Assembly: GCA_963615055.1 (NCBI GenBank)
Contig: CAVEFO010000038.1
Location: 1-19,066 of the forward strand
DNA from: UBA1822 sp963615055
GTDB lineage: Bacteria; Bacillota; Negativicutes; Veillonellales; Dialisteraceae
Reading direction: 5' to 3'
Length of the DNA stretch: 19,066 nucleotides
A model generated the notes under the pieces. That model saw nothing but the letters and a program-made list of their open reading frames with translations, searched no databases and was not told where the DNA came from. Numbering within the stretch: the first letter of the stretch is position 1; each line of letters begins with the position of its first letter. Below, piece by piece: positions 1 through 6,120 of the stretch. The translations under genes were made by a program, and so were the position numbers.

Positions 1-1
1 T

Positions 2-310
2 TCAGGGCCCGCCATCGGAAAATTTCAAACAGGCGGGCCTCCTTGCGCGTCGCTTTGCTACTCAAAAGAAATCGGAAACAGCGGCCTTAAATTCATAAAA
101 GACCGCCATCAACAAGGGCCGCGCTTTGAGGCACGGACCTTTGTGCCCGAAGTGATGGACGAACATAGAGTCAGATATCAATATGACTTTGCTAATTTGC
201 AAAAAAATTGCGCTTACAATCTGTTTACATTTTTTCACAGCCCCACCTGCACTGCTCATTGCTCACTGCTCACTGCTAACTTCTTACCTGTTCCCCCGGA
301 GACAATATGA
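2..310 (+). other. gene-poor leader; open frame without start, possibly the 3' end of an upstream gene
   Basis: The first 306 bases hold no gene I recognise. One plus-strand frame is open from base 2 to a TGA at 308-310, about 102 codons, and its stop overlaps the ATG of the ABC ATPase as ATGA, a layout typical of translational coupling. Against a real gene: I recognise no family in the translation, it is rich in Cys and aromatic residues, its base composition is more AT-rich than its neighbours, and its last 20 or so codons run through the heptad array at 251-285. A weak promoter-like pair (TTGCTA at 189-194, TACAAT at 215-220, 20-base spacer) is too poor to call. The stretch also holds a 22-base sequence (34-55) that recurs inverted at 13954-13975. 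Confidence 0.25.
251..285. repeat. heptanucleotide array, ACTGCTC family (copy 1)
   Basis: Five 7-bp units in a row: ACTGCTC, ATTGCTC, ACTGCTC, ACTGCTA and the degenerate ACTTCTT. The array ends about 12 bases before the GGAG ribosome-binding site of the ABC ATPase, so it would be in that gene's 5' untranslated region. The same family occurs at 13994-14026, 14087-14121 and 17754-17781. Confidence 0.85.
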
Positions 311-1095
311 AACTCATCCTCGACCACATCTCCCACACCTACCGGACAAAAAAACAAACCCTTCCCGTCTTGCAAGACATTTCCCTCACCGTGCGTGAAG
401 GCGAATTCGTCGCGCTCGTCGGGCCATCCGGCTGCGGAAAATCGACGCTTCTCTCCATCGTCGGCGGTCTTCTCGCCCCGACCGGCGGCACCGCGAAATT
501 TTCCGACGTCCCCGCAGGCCGCACGCCCCGCACCGCCATCGTTTTCCAAGAAAGCGGGCTCCTTCCCTGGCTCACTGTTTCTCAAAATATCGCCTTCGGG
601 ATCGACGCGGGCCATCTCCTTTCCGACAAAGACCGTGCCGCCGAAATCGCCAAGCAACTCACGCGAATCGGCCTCTCCAATTTTGCGGATGCCTACCCGC
701 ACGAGCTCTCCGGCGGGATGCGCCAGCGCGTCGGGATTGCGCGCGCCCTCGCCGTTTTCCCCGATCTCCTTCTCATGGACGAGCCCTTCTCCGCGCTGGA
801 CGCCCAGACGCGCCTGCTTCTCCAAGGCGAGCTCACCTCGCTCTTGGACGCGACGCCCCTCACGACCCTCTACGTCACGCACAATATCCGCGAAGCCGTC
901 CTCTTGGCCGACCGCATCGTCGTCCTCTCCGGCCGCCCCGCGCACATGCAAAATATTTTGGACATTCCCGTCCCGCGCCGCGATCGACTCGCGCCCGCAC
1001 ACGCGGAAATGATAGAAACATATACACAAACCATTTGGGACGCCGTCGCCGAAGAAGCCCGCGCCGCCCTTCGGGAGGTTCGCCATGGACATTGA
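307..1095 (+). CDS. ABC transporter ATP-binding protein, nitrate/sulfonate/taurine (SsuB/TauB) type
   Basis: 262-residue cytoplasmic ATPase that would power uptake through the permease encoded next. Visible motifs are Walker A GPSGCGKST (39-47), Q-loop Gln81 followed by SGLLPWLTV, signature LSGGMRQR (134-141), Walker B LLLMDE (154-159) and switch His192 in YVTHN. The Q-loop context and LSGGMRQR are typical of the SsuB/TauB/NrtD group. Length fits the family. The ATG follows GGAG with a 6-base gap. The gene overlaps the permease start by 11 bases, so the two are surely co-expressed. The substrate cannot be read from the ATPase; sulfonate, taurine, nitrate, or a thiamine-precursor pyrimidine are all known for this group. 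No binding-protein gene is visible and it may lie left of the window. Confidence 0.92.
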   Translation: MKLILDHISHTYRTKKQTLPVLQDISLTVREGEFVALVGPSGCGKSTLLSIVGGLLAPTGGTAKFSDVPAGRTPRTAIVFQESGLLPWLTVSQNIAFGIDAGHLLSDKDRAAEIAKQLTRIGLSNFADAYPHELSGGMRQRVGIARALAVFPDLLLMDEPFSALDAQTRLLLQGELTSLLDATPLTTLYVTHNIREAVLLADRIVVLSGRPAHMQNILDIPVPRRDRLAPAHAEMIETYTQTIWDAVAEEARAALREVRHGH

Positions 1096-1864
1096 AATAC
1101 AAAATCGGATGAAACGCACCGCCGCGCCGCTTTGGATATCCTACGCCGCCGTCTTAGTGCTGCTCGCCATTTGGGAAATCTTCTGCCGCACCGGCCTCGT
1201 TTCCTCGCTCTTCCTGCCCTCTCCCACACAAATCCTTGCCGCCCTTGGGACCATGGCCTCAACCGGCGAACTCGCCGAAAATATGGCGGCCAGCCTCATC
1301 CGCATTCTCGCCGGATTTTTCATCGGCAGCACTCTCGGCATCGCAGTCGGACTCACGACCGGCATCTCCTCCCTCACCGACCGCGCCCTGACGCCCCTCA
1401 TCGATGCGCTCTACCCCATCCCGAAAATCGCGCTTCTCCCCCTTTTCATTCTCTGGCTCGGCATCGGGGAAACATCGAAAATCACCCTCATCGCTACCGG
1501 TGTCTTCTTCCCCGTCGCGCTCAATGCCTACGTCGGCGCTCGCGACATCGATCCCCTTCTCCTTCGCGTCACCGCCTCCTTCGACGCCCGTCCCCCGTTT
1601 CTTCTCACCCGCGTCATTCTCCCTGCGGCCCTTCCCATGATCTTCGCCGGCCTTCGCATCGCTGCCGCCACCGCACTCCTCCTCCTTATCGCCGCCGAAA
1701 TGATCGCCGCCGAAAAAGGCATCGGCGCCCTCATCCTCCGCTACGGCGACCTCATGCTCACCGACCGCCTCATGGCCGGCCTCCTCCTCCTCTCCGCGAT
1801 GGGCCTCCTCTTCCGATTTCTTTTACATTTGGCGGCGCAACGCGCCATGCCTTGGAAACAGTGA
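1085..1864 (+). CDS. ABC transporter permease, SsuC/TauC type (BPD family)
   Basis: 259-residue inner-membrane protein with about six hydrophobic segments (roughly residues 17-35, 68-90, 105-125, 130-150, 185-205 and 225-245). The cytoplasmic loop that docks on the ATPase has the EAA-like stretch TASFDARPPFLLTRVILPAA, then a Gly-rich exit (IFAGLRIA), as in SsuC/TauC/ThiX permeases. LPSPTQIL near residue 45 is also characteristic of the family. The ATG lies inside the end of the ATPase gene, after GGGAGG. The two products probably form an A2B2 importer needing an external binding protein not seen here. The 3-base gap to the next gene suggests one transcript. Confidence 0.9.
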   Translation: MDIEIQNRMKRTAAPLWISYAAVLVLLAIWEIFCRTGLVSSLFLPSPTQILAALGTMASTGELAENMAASLIRILAGFFIGSTLGIAVGLTTGISSLTDRALTPLIDALYPIPKIALLPLFILWLGIGETSKITLIATGVFFPVALNAYVGARDIDPLLLRVTASFDARPPFLLTRVILPAALPMIFAGLRIAAATALLLLIAAEMIAAEKGIGALILRYGDLMLTDRLMAGLLLLSAMGLLFRFLLHLAAQRAMPWKQ

Positions 1865-1867
1865 AAC

Positions 1868-2539
1868 ATGAAATACGACACCATCCTCTTTGACCTCGAC
1901 GGCACCCTTACCGCCTCCGAAGAAGGCATCACCAAATCCATGCAAGCGGCCCTCGCCGCCCTCGGCATTCACGAGAAAACGGCGGACCTCTCCCATTTCA
2001 TCGGCCCGCCCCTCAATGTCGAGCTCGCCGCCACCTACTACATGAGCACCGAAGACATCGCCCTCACCGTTTCCCGCTTCCGCGAGCGTTACGAGACCAT
2101 CGGCCTCTACGAAGCCCATCCCTACCCCGGCATCCCGGAACTTTTGCAAGCGCTCAAAAGAAACGGCTGCCGTCTGGCGATTGCCACCAGCAAACCCGAA
2201 AGCCCCATGCGCCGCGTTGCCGACCACTTTGGACTCACCCGATACTTTGAAATCCTCTGCGGCAGCCGCGTCGAAGATGAGCTCCAAAACCGCACCGGCA
2301 AAGACAACAAAGCCGCCGTCATCGCTGAAACGCTCCGTCTTCTGGCGGAAAAAGGAAACATCGGACAAGCCGTCATGATCGGCGACACCCCCTACGACAT
2401 CGCCGGCGCCAAAGCCAACCATCTCCCCTCCGTCGCCGTCACCTACGGCTACGGAACTAAAAAAGCCCTCCTCGCGGAAGGCCCGACATTTGCGGCAAAC
2501 AGTGTGGAAGAATTGGTAGCGTTATTAAACAATAAGTAA
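1868..2539 (+). CDS. HAD-superfamily phosphatase, phosphoglycolate-phosphatase/PGMB-like
   Basis: 223-residue cytosolic hydrolase. HAD motif I is DLDGT (9-13, nucleophile Asp9 and acid/base Asp11), motif II is IATSKPE, motif III Lys sits in DNKAAVI, and motif IV is GDTPYDIAGAKA. A helical cap lies between motifs I and II (subfamily IA, Gph/YjjG/PpaX type). The exact substrate is unknown: phosphoglycolate, pyrophosphate and sugar phosphates are all served by such enzymes. It starts 3 bases after the permease stop with only a weak GGAAA site, so it is probably translated by coupling. The stop codon runs into an AT-rich heptad-like stretch (AGTAATT, AGCAATT), then the terminator at 2554-2588. 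Confidence 0.9.
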   Translation: MKYDTILFDLDGTLTASEEGITKSMQAALAALGIHEKTADLSHFIGPPLNVELAATYYMSTEDIALTVSRFRERYETIGLYEAHPYPGIPELLQALKRNGCRLAIATSKPESPMRRVADHFGLTRYFEILCGSRVEDELQNRTGKDNKAAVIAETLRLLAEKGNIGQAVMIGDTPYDIAGAKANHLPSVAVTYGYGTKKALLAEGPTFAANSVEELVALLNNK

Positions 2540-2553
2540 TTAGCAATTAACAC

Positions 2554-2588
2554 AAAAGGGGGCAGACCCTAAAAAGTCTGCCCCTTTT
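2554..2588. terminator. bidirectional intrinsic terminator between convergent operons
   Basis: Inverted repeat GGGGCAGAC / GTCTGCCCC around the loop CCTAAAAA, with AAAA on the left and TTTT on the right, so it has a U-tract in either direction. It closes the ABC-HAD operon on the plus strand and can also stop minus-strand transcription arriving from rlmB. Confidence 0.88.
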
Positions 2589-2823
2589 GCGTTGTTTGAC
2601 ATTGGAGAAATATATATGGAAGCCGAACCGAAAAAGAAACTACGTTGCGAAATTACTTCGCCTGCGAGGGCTAACCGGTAGCGGCTCCGCCGCATTTTTA
2701 TAATCGTCGCCGAAGGCGACACCGCTTGCAGCTAAAAACTAAGAGCTACCAACTAATAACTATCTTGCGCTTGACAAAAAAGCCGAATATAAAAAATCGA
2801 ATATATCATACCTCCTCCGGCCG
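2589..2823. other. intergenic stretch with three short hairpins and a degenerate heptad array
   Basis: No convincing gene. It holds small perfect palindromes: GCGAA/TTCGC (2647-2661), GCGGC/GCCGC (2681-2693, followed by ATTTTTAT, so a possible small plus-strand terminator) and GTCGCC/GGCGAC (2706-2720). A 21-codon open frame (2616-2681) has GGAG eight bases before its ATG and stops at the edge of the second hairpin, but no promoter is seen: a TTGACA at 2596-2601 has no matching -10. A period-7 run with pattern RCTANNA lies at 2731-2765. Confidence 0.5.
2731..2765. repeat. degenerate heptad array (RCTANNA)
   Basis: Five consecutive 7-bp units: GCTAAAA, ACTAAGA, GCTACCA, ACTAATA and ACTATCT. 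It resembles the variant end of the ACTGCTA arrays, for example ACTACTA and ACTATCC at 14108-14121. The units are diverged, so this is less certain than the other arrays. Confidence 0.5.
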
Positions 2824-3609
2824 TCATCCCCCTCTCTGCTTAGCCGCTTCAAAGAGAAGGAGCGCGGCGGCGACGGAGACGTTGAGAGATTCGGTGCGAC
2901 CTTTCATCGGGATGCGCACACAGAAATCGCACGTTTTTCTTGTGAGCGGACTCATGCCTTTGCCTTCGGCGCCCATGACGATGACGAGCGGCCCCGTGAG
3001 ATTCGCTTCAAAATAATTCGACTCGCCGTCCATCGCCGTGCCGACGACCCAGAACCCTTTGTCTTTGAGCGCCTCCAGCGTCCGGCGAATATTACCGATG
3101 CGGCAGACGGGGAGATACGCGCACGCACCCGCCGCCGTTTTCATTGTCGCATACGTCACTTTTGCGCTCCGATGCTCCGGAATCAAAACCGCTGCCGCGC
3201 CCGCACATTCCGCCGTACGAATGATAGCGCCCAAATTGCGCACATCTTCGACGCCGTCGAGCAGAATCAGAAACGGATCGCGCCCTTCCCAATCTGAGAG
3301 GACCGCATCCAAATCGTGATATCGATACGGCGTGATTTCCGCCACGACCCCTTGGTGTCGCAGATCCGGCACCATCGCATCGAGCGCCTTGGCCTCCGTT
3401 TCCTCCGTCGGGACGCCGTGTTCTTTCGCCAAGGAAACGATTTCGCGCAGCCGCTCGTCCCACGCTCCTTTTTTCACGAAAAGCCGCACGGCCAAACCGG
3501 CTGTGATCGCTTCCGTCGCTGCGTTTCGTCCGCCGACGTAGCGCTCCTCATCGCGGGGAGCGTTTTTTTTATGCGCCGAAAATATTTTCTTTCTCTCTGT
3601 CTTTTTCAT
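2824..3609 (-). CDS. rlmB: 23S rRNA (guanosine-2'-O-)-methyltransferase RlmB, TrmH/SpoU family
   Basis: 261-residue SPOUT methyltransferase, predicted to 2'-O-methylate a guanosine of 23S rRNA (G2251 in E. coli numbering) using S-adenosylmethionine. The N-terminal substrate-binding domain begins near YVGGRNAATEAI (24-35). The knotted catalytic domain has motif 1 NLGAIIRTAE (125-134), motif 2 MGAEGKGMS (212-220) and motif 3 IPMKGRTESLNVSVA (233-247). Length is normal. It starts 17 bases after mrnC with a weak ribosome-binding site, so it probably depends on upstream translation. It is the last gene of the T-box-controlled cysS operon, a common order in Bacillota (cysS, mrnC, rlmB). TrmH, which acts on tRNA, is the main alternative, but the N-terminal domain and context favour RlmB. 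Confidence 0.93.
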   Translation of the reverse strand: MKKTERKKIFSAHKKNAPRDEERYVGGRNAATEAITAGLAVRLFVKKGAWDERLREIVSLAKEHGVPTEETEAKALDAMVPDLRHQGVVAEITPYRYHDLDAVLSDWEGRDPFLILLDGVEDVRNLGAIIRTAECAGAAAVLIPEHRSAKVTYATMKTAAGACAYLPVCRIGNIRRTLEALKDKGFWVVGTAMDGESNYFEANLTGPLVIVMGAEGKGMSPLTRKTCDFCVRIPMKGRTESLNVSVAAALLLFEAAKQRGG

Positions 3610-3626
3610 TTCACGAAACTTTCGCT

Positions 3627-4061
3627 TTACGACCGGCTTTCAAATTCTTCGGACAGGAAACGGAGCGCACGCCCCAACAGAAATTGCAGCCGCTCTTCCT
3701 GCCCCGACAGATACAGATAGCCCAAGATGGCTTCAAAAGCCGTCGCTTCCCGATATTCGGCGACAGAGGCCGATTTCGGTACGGACGAATGGCTGTTTCG
3801 CCCGCGCTTGGCGACTTTGCTCTCCCTCTCATTCAGCAGCGGAGAAATTTCATACAAAATCTGCGCCTGCCATTTGGCCGAGACCATTTCCGAGGCGAGT
3901 GTATGCAAAATTTGCACTTGGTAAATGCCCGTCCCGATCAGCCGATCCCGGATGTAGAGCGACCAGCAGACGTCGCCCATGTAGGCGAGCGTCAGTGCGT
4001 CGGCAGCAAAAATGTCCTGCTCCGAGACTTCTTTGGACGGCGCGGCAAATTTCTGCGCCAT
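3627..4061 (-). CDS. mrnC: Mini-ribonuclease III (23S rRNA maturation)
   Basis: 144 residues from the ATG chosen here, matching Mini-III enzymes (about 135-145). This is an RNase III catalytic domain without a double-stranded-RNA-binding domain, working as a dimer to trim 23S rRNA ends. Catalytic acids fit Asp30 in LAYMGD and Glu110 in TAFEAILGYLYL; RGRNS near residue 87 is also conserved. The ATG at 4061 has only a weak GAAGAAA site. A GTG at 4097, overlapping the cysS end and preceded by AGGTGG, is an alternative that adds 12 residues. The gene lies 25 bases after the cysS stop, and it joins charging of tRNA-Cys and rRNA processing in one transcript. Confidence 0.92.
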   Translation of the reverse strand: MAQKFAAPSKEVSEQDIFAADALTLAYMGDVCWSLYIRDRLIGTGIYQVQILHTLASEMVSAKWQAQILYEISPLLNERESKVAKRGRNSHSSVPKSASVAEYREATAFEAILGYLYLSGQEERLQFLLGRALRFLSEEFESRS

Positions 4062-4086
4062 CTGTTTCTTCAAAAATTGGACTCTC

Positions 4087-5538
4087 TTAAACTCCACTCT
4101 TTTTCCACCTGGCTCCCGTCGGCGAATCTTCGATCGCAATGCCCAGCCCCGCAAGGCGGTCGCGAATGCTGTCCGCCATTTGATACTGCTTCACCGCCCG
4201 CGCTTCTTCGCGCACCGCCAAAATGACGTCCATGAGTTTCGCAAAATCTTCGTCATTCGCCGCATTGGACTTCCGGCTCCACGCCGCGTCCAAAATGCCC
4301 AGAATACCCGTGATGGTCTTCATATTTTCCATGGCTTTCGCAATCGCGCCGCCATCGATTCCGGCCTCGCCCGCCGTGACCGCCGTGTAGTAAATATTGA
4401 TCGCTTTCGCCAAATCAAAGACCGTCGACGCCGCAAGGCCCGTATTGAAATCATCATTCATCGCCGCTTTGAAATCCGAAAGTGCCGCATCCGCCGCCGC
4501 CGACAGTGCCGAAGACGCCGCCGAGACTTCGTTTCCTTCTTTTTCGGACAGCTCGCGCAGCCGCGCCACCACTTCGGAGAGTCGCGCCATATTCGTTTCC
4601 GCTTCTTCGAGACGGTCGTCCGAAAAGTCCAGCGGGCTCCGATAATGCGTCGAAAGCAGGAAGAAACGGAGCGCCTCGCCGCTGTATTTCTCCAGCACGT
4701 CTTTCACGAGGAAGAAATTATTCAGCGACTTCGACATTTTTTCCGAATTGATGGTGATGAAACCGTTGTGCAGCCAATAGTGGACAAATTTCTTGCCCGT
4801 CGCGCCTTCGGACTGCGCGATTTCGTTTTCATGATGCGGGAAAATGAGATCGCTGCCGCCGCCGTGGAAATCAAAGGTATCGCCCAAATAATGCCGCGAC
4901 ATGGCGGAGCATTCGATGTGCCAACCCGGCCGCCCCGGCCCCCACGGGCTGTCCCACGCGGGTTCCCCCGGTTTCGCCGCTTTCCAGACGGCAAAATCAC
5001 CGGGATTCCGTTTCTCGTCATTCACCTCGATCCGCGCACCGGCCAGCATATCCTCCACCTTGCGCCCGGAGAGTTTCCCGTATTCCGGGAATGTGGAAAT
5101 ATCGTAATAAACATCGCCGCCCAGCACGTAGGCGTGACCTTTTTCAATGAGCGTCTCCACCATGGCGATGATGTCATCCATGTGGTCCGACACGCGCGGA
5201 TACTTGTCCACCCGCCGCACGCCGAGCGCATCGATCACTTTGAAATACCACTCGATGTAGCGGTCGGAAATGACTTTCCAAGACGCGCCCTCCGCATTCG
5301 CTTTGTTGATAATTTTATCGTCCACATCCGTGAAATTTTGGATGAGCGTCACTTTGTAGCCGATGTATTGCAAATAACGGCGAATCACGTCCCACGTCAC
5401 CGCCGGGCGCGCATTCCCGATATGCGGATGGTTGTACGGCGTCACGCCGCAGACGTAAATTTTCACTTCCCCCGGCGTGACCGGCACAAAGACCGATTTT
5501 TCACGCGTCATCGTATTGTACACTCTGATTTCTTCCAT
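4087..5538 (-). CDS. cysS: cysteinyl-tRNA synthetase
   Basis: 483-residue class I aminoacyl-tRNA synthetase that charges tRNA-Cys in the cytosol. The signature HIGH is present as HPHIGN (37-42) and KMSKS is exact at 267-271. Cys30, Cys210 in HIECSAMS and the nearby HHENE supply the zinc-site ligands that select cysteine. The DALR-like C-terminal helical domain runs from about residue 320. The ATG at 5538 was chosen because AGGAGG lies 7 bases before it and the family begins here; a longer open frame to 5637 would run through the T-box terminator. Expression is controlled by the T-box leader with Cys specifier at 5571-5790 and a consensus promoter at 6021-6049. Confidence 0.97.
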   Translation of the reverse strand: MEEIRVYNTMTREKSVFVPVTPGEVKIYVCGVTPYNHPHIGNARPAVTWDVIRRYLQYIGYKVTLIQNFTDVDDKIINKANAEGASWKVISDRYIEWYFKVIDALGVRRVDKYPRVSDHMDDIIAMVETLIEKGHAYVLGGDVYYDISTFPEYGKLSGRKVEDMLAGARIEVNDEKRNPGDFAVWKAAKPGEPAWDSPWGPGRPGWHIECSAMSRHYLGDTFDFHGGGSDLIFPHHENEIAQSEGATGKKFVHYWLHNGFITINSEKMSKSLNNFFLVKDVLEKYSGEALRFFLLSTHYRSPLDFSDDRLEEAETNMARLSEVVARLRELSEKEGNEVSAASSALSAAADAALSDFKAAMNDDFNTGLAASTVFDLAKAINIYYTAVTAGEAGIDGGAIAKAMENMKTITGILGILDAAWSRKSNAANDEDFAKLMDVILAVREEARAVKQYQMADSIRDRLAGLGIAIEDSPTGARWKKSGV

Positions 5539-5570
5539 GAGAATCCTCCTCTGTTTTGAAAATTTCAAAT

Positions 5571-5600
5571 AAAAAACCGCCGCCTCACAGAGACGGTGGT
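5571..5600 (-). terminator. regulated terminator of the cysS T-box
   Basis: GC-rich hairpin with a TGT loop, about 11 pairs with one mismatch, followed by six T in the minus-strand RNA. Its upstream arm overlaps the T-box sequence side, so terminator and antiterminator are mutually exclusive. Confidence 0.85.
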
Positions 5601-5790
5601 CCGCTATTCCACTCTGCGCAGCCGAAGCTGCCGCCACCTCCTATCGCGAGGTCCGCGGAAGAAACTACTAGGGCCTTCGCCCTTTCCCCTCTTCTACTCC
5701 CAAAGGCACTTCATCCCGCTCTTTTCAATCGGTCGCACCGACCCCGATCTCTCTTGGAAAAAGAAACGAAACTACTCGTTTGTTCATCGC
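5571..5790 (-). promoter_or_regulatory. T-box leader, Cys specifier, controlling cysS-mrnC-rlmB
   Basis: Read on the minus strand the leader has the classic order. The stem I AGAGAG motif is at 5749-5754, followed by the apical hairpin GGTCG-GTG-CGACC and the specifier loop GATGAAGTGCC, with codon TGC (Cys) at 5706-5708. A GCAGC/GCTGC hairpin follows, then the T-box sequence GAGTGGAATAGCGG (5601-5614) that pairs with the free tRNA 3' end. Last comes a terminator, stem CCGTCTC/GAGGCGG within 5577-5600 and six T at 5571-5576. Uncharged tRNA-Cys should favour the antiterminator and permit cysS transcription. The T-box core is variant (TGGAATAGCGG rather than TGGTACCGCGG), but the TGG that meets the acceptor end is kept. 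The specifier matches the gene, which makes the call strong. Confidence 0.9.
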
Positions 5791-5804
5791 ATTTTTTATG
5801 AAAT

Positions 5805-6014
5805 AAGCACATACAGCTGACCTGGTCTTCGACCCCACACCCGCCTGCTGGAGCTTTGGCTACCCGGCACTCGCCTCTCACGACTCACCCTCTCGGATTT
5901 GTATCCGGCAGGACTTACTTCTAAACCGCACCGTGCTCAGAAATCTTTGATTTCCTTACGTGGATCGTTTTGCCTGCGACTGGCTTCGACTTTCAACCAC
6001 AGACCTGTGTGCTT
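5805..6014 (-). ncRNA. candidate structured RNA between the cysS promoter and the T-box, class unknown (possibly 6S-like)
   Basis: The 210 bases from the predicted transcription start are not explained by the T-box. The first seven bases AAGCACA (6008-6014) pair perfectly with TGTGCTT (5805-5811), and the helix can go on with CAG/CTG and TGGT/ACCA past small internal loops. Inside are further local hairpins: GAAATC-AAA-GATTTC, CGGAT-ACAA-ATCCG and GGTC-GAA-GACC. A rod closed by its own 5' and 3' ends, starting at the promoter and about 200 nt long, recalls 6S RNA, but I cannot match it to a known consensus. I saw no hallmark of tmRNA, RNase P RNA, SRP RNA or of common riboswitches. It could instead be an extra leader domain of cysS. 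The closing stem is seen; function is inference. Confidence 0.4.
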
Positions 6015-6020
6015 TCGTGC

Positions 6021-6049
6021 ATTATAGAAAAAAAATAAAATCTCGTCAA
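6021..6049 (-). promoter_or_regulatory. sigma-A/sigma-70 promoter for the leader RNA and cysS operon
   Basis: -35 TTGACG (6044-6049), 17-base AT-rich spacer and perfect -10 TATAAT (6021-6026), on the minus strand. Start is expected near 6014, leaving a leader of about 475 nt before cysS. It is the best promoter in the window. Confidence 0.9.
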
Positions 6050-6120
6050 GAGGGAAAGAGGCGGAAACATGTGCGCGGCTTGTGGTGTCATGCGCCGGAT
6101 AATTATGTTTCGTTAGTTGT

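Noticed and set aside
2596..2681. Small gene with TTGACA promoter and 21-codon frame
   Set aside because: No -10 box at a usual spacing; the frame has a plausible ribosome-binding site but nothing else, so it is noted only in the region entry.
2773..2800. Promoter starting with TTGACA near 2773
   Set aside because: No -10 at 16-18 bases and no plus-strand gene follows; the next gene is convergent.
4012..5559. 515-codon plus-strand open frame opposite cysS
   Set aside because: It is antisense to a complete cysS with all motifs, and its translation is Arg/His-rich without any recognisable domain: a mirror effect of GC-rich codons.
6062..6120. Terminator after the PLP enzyme
   Set aside because: Only a weak GCGC/GCGC pairing with a 15-base loop and no T-run.
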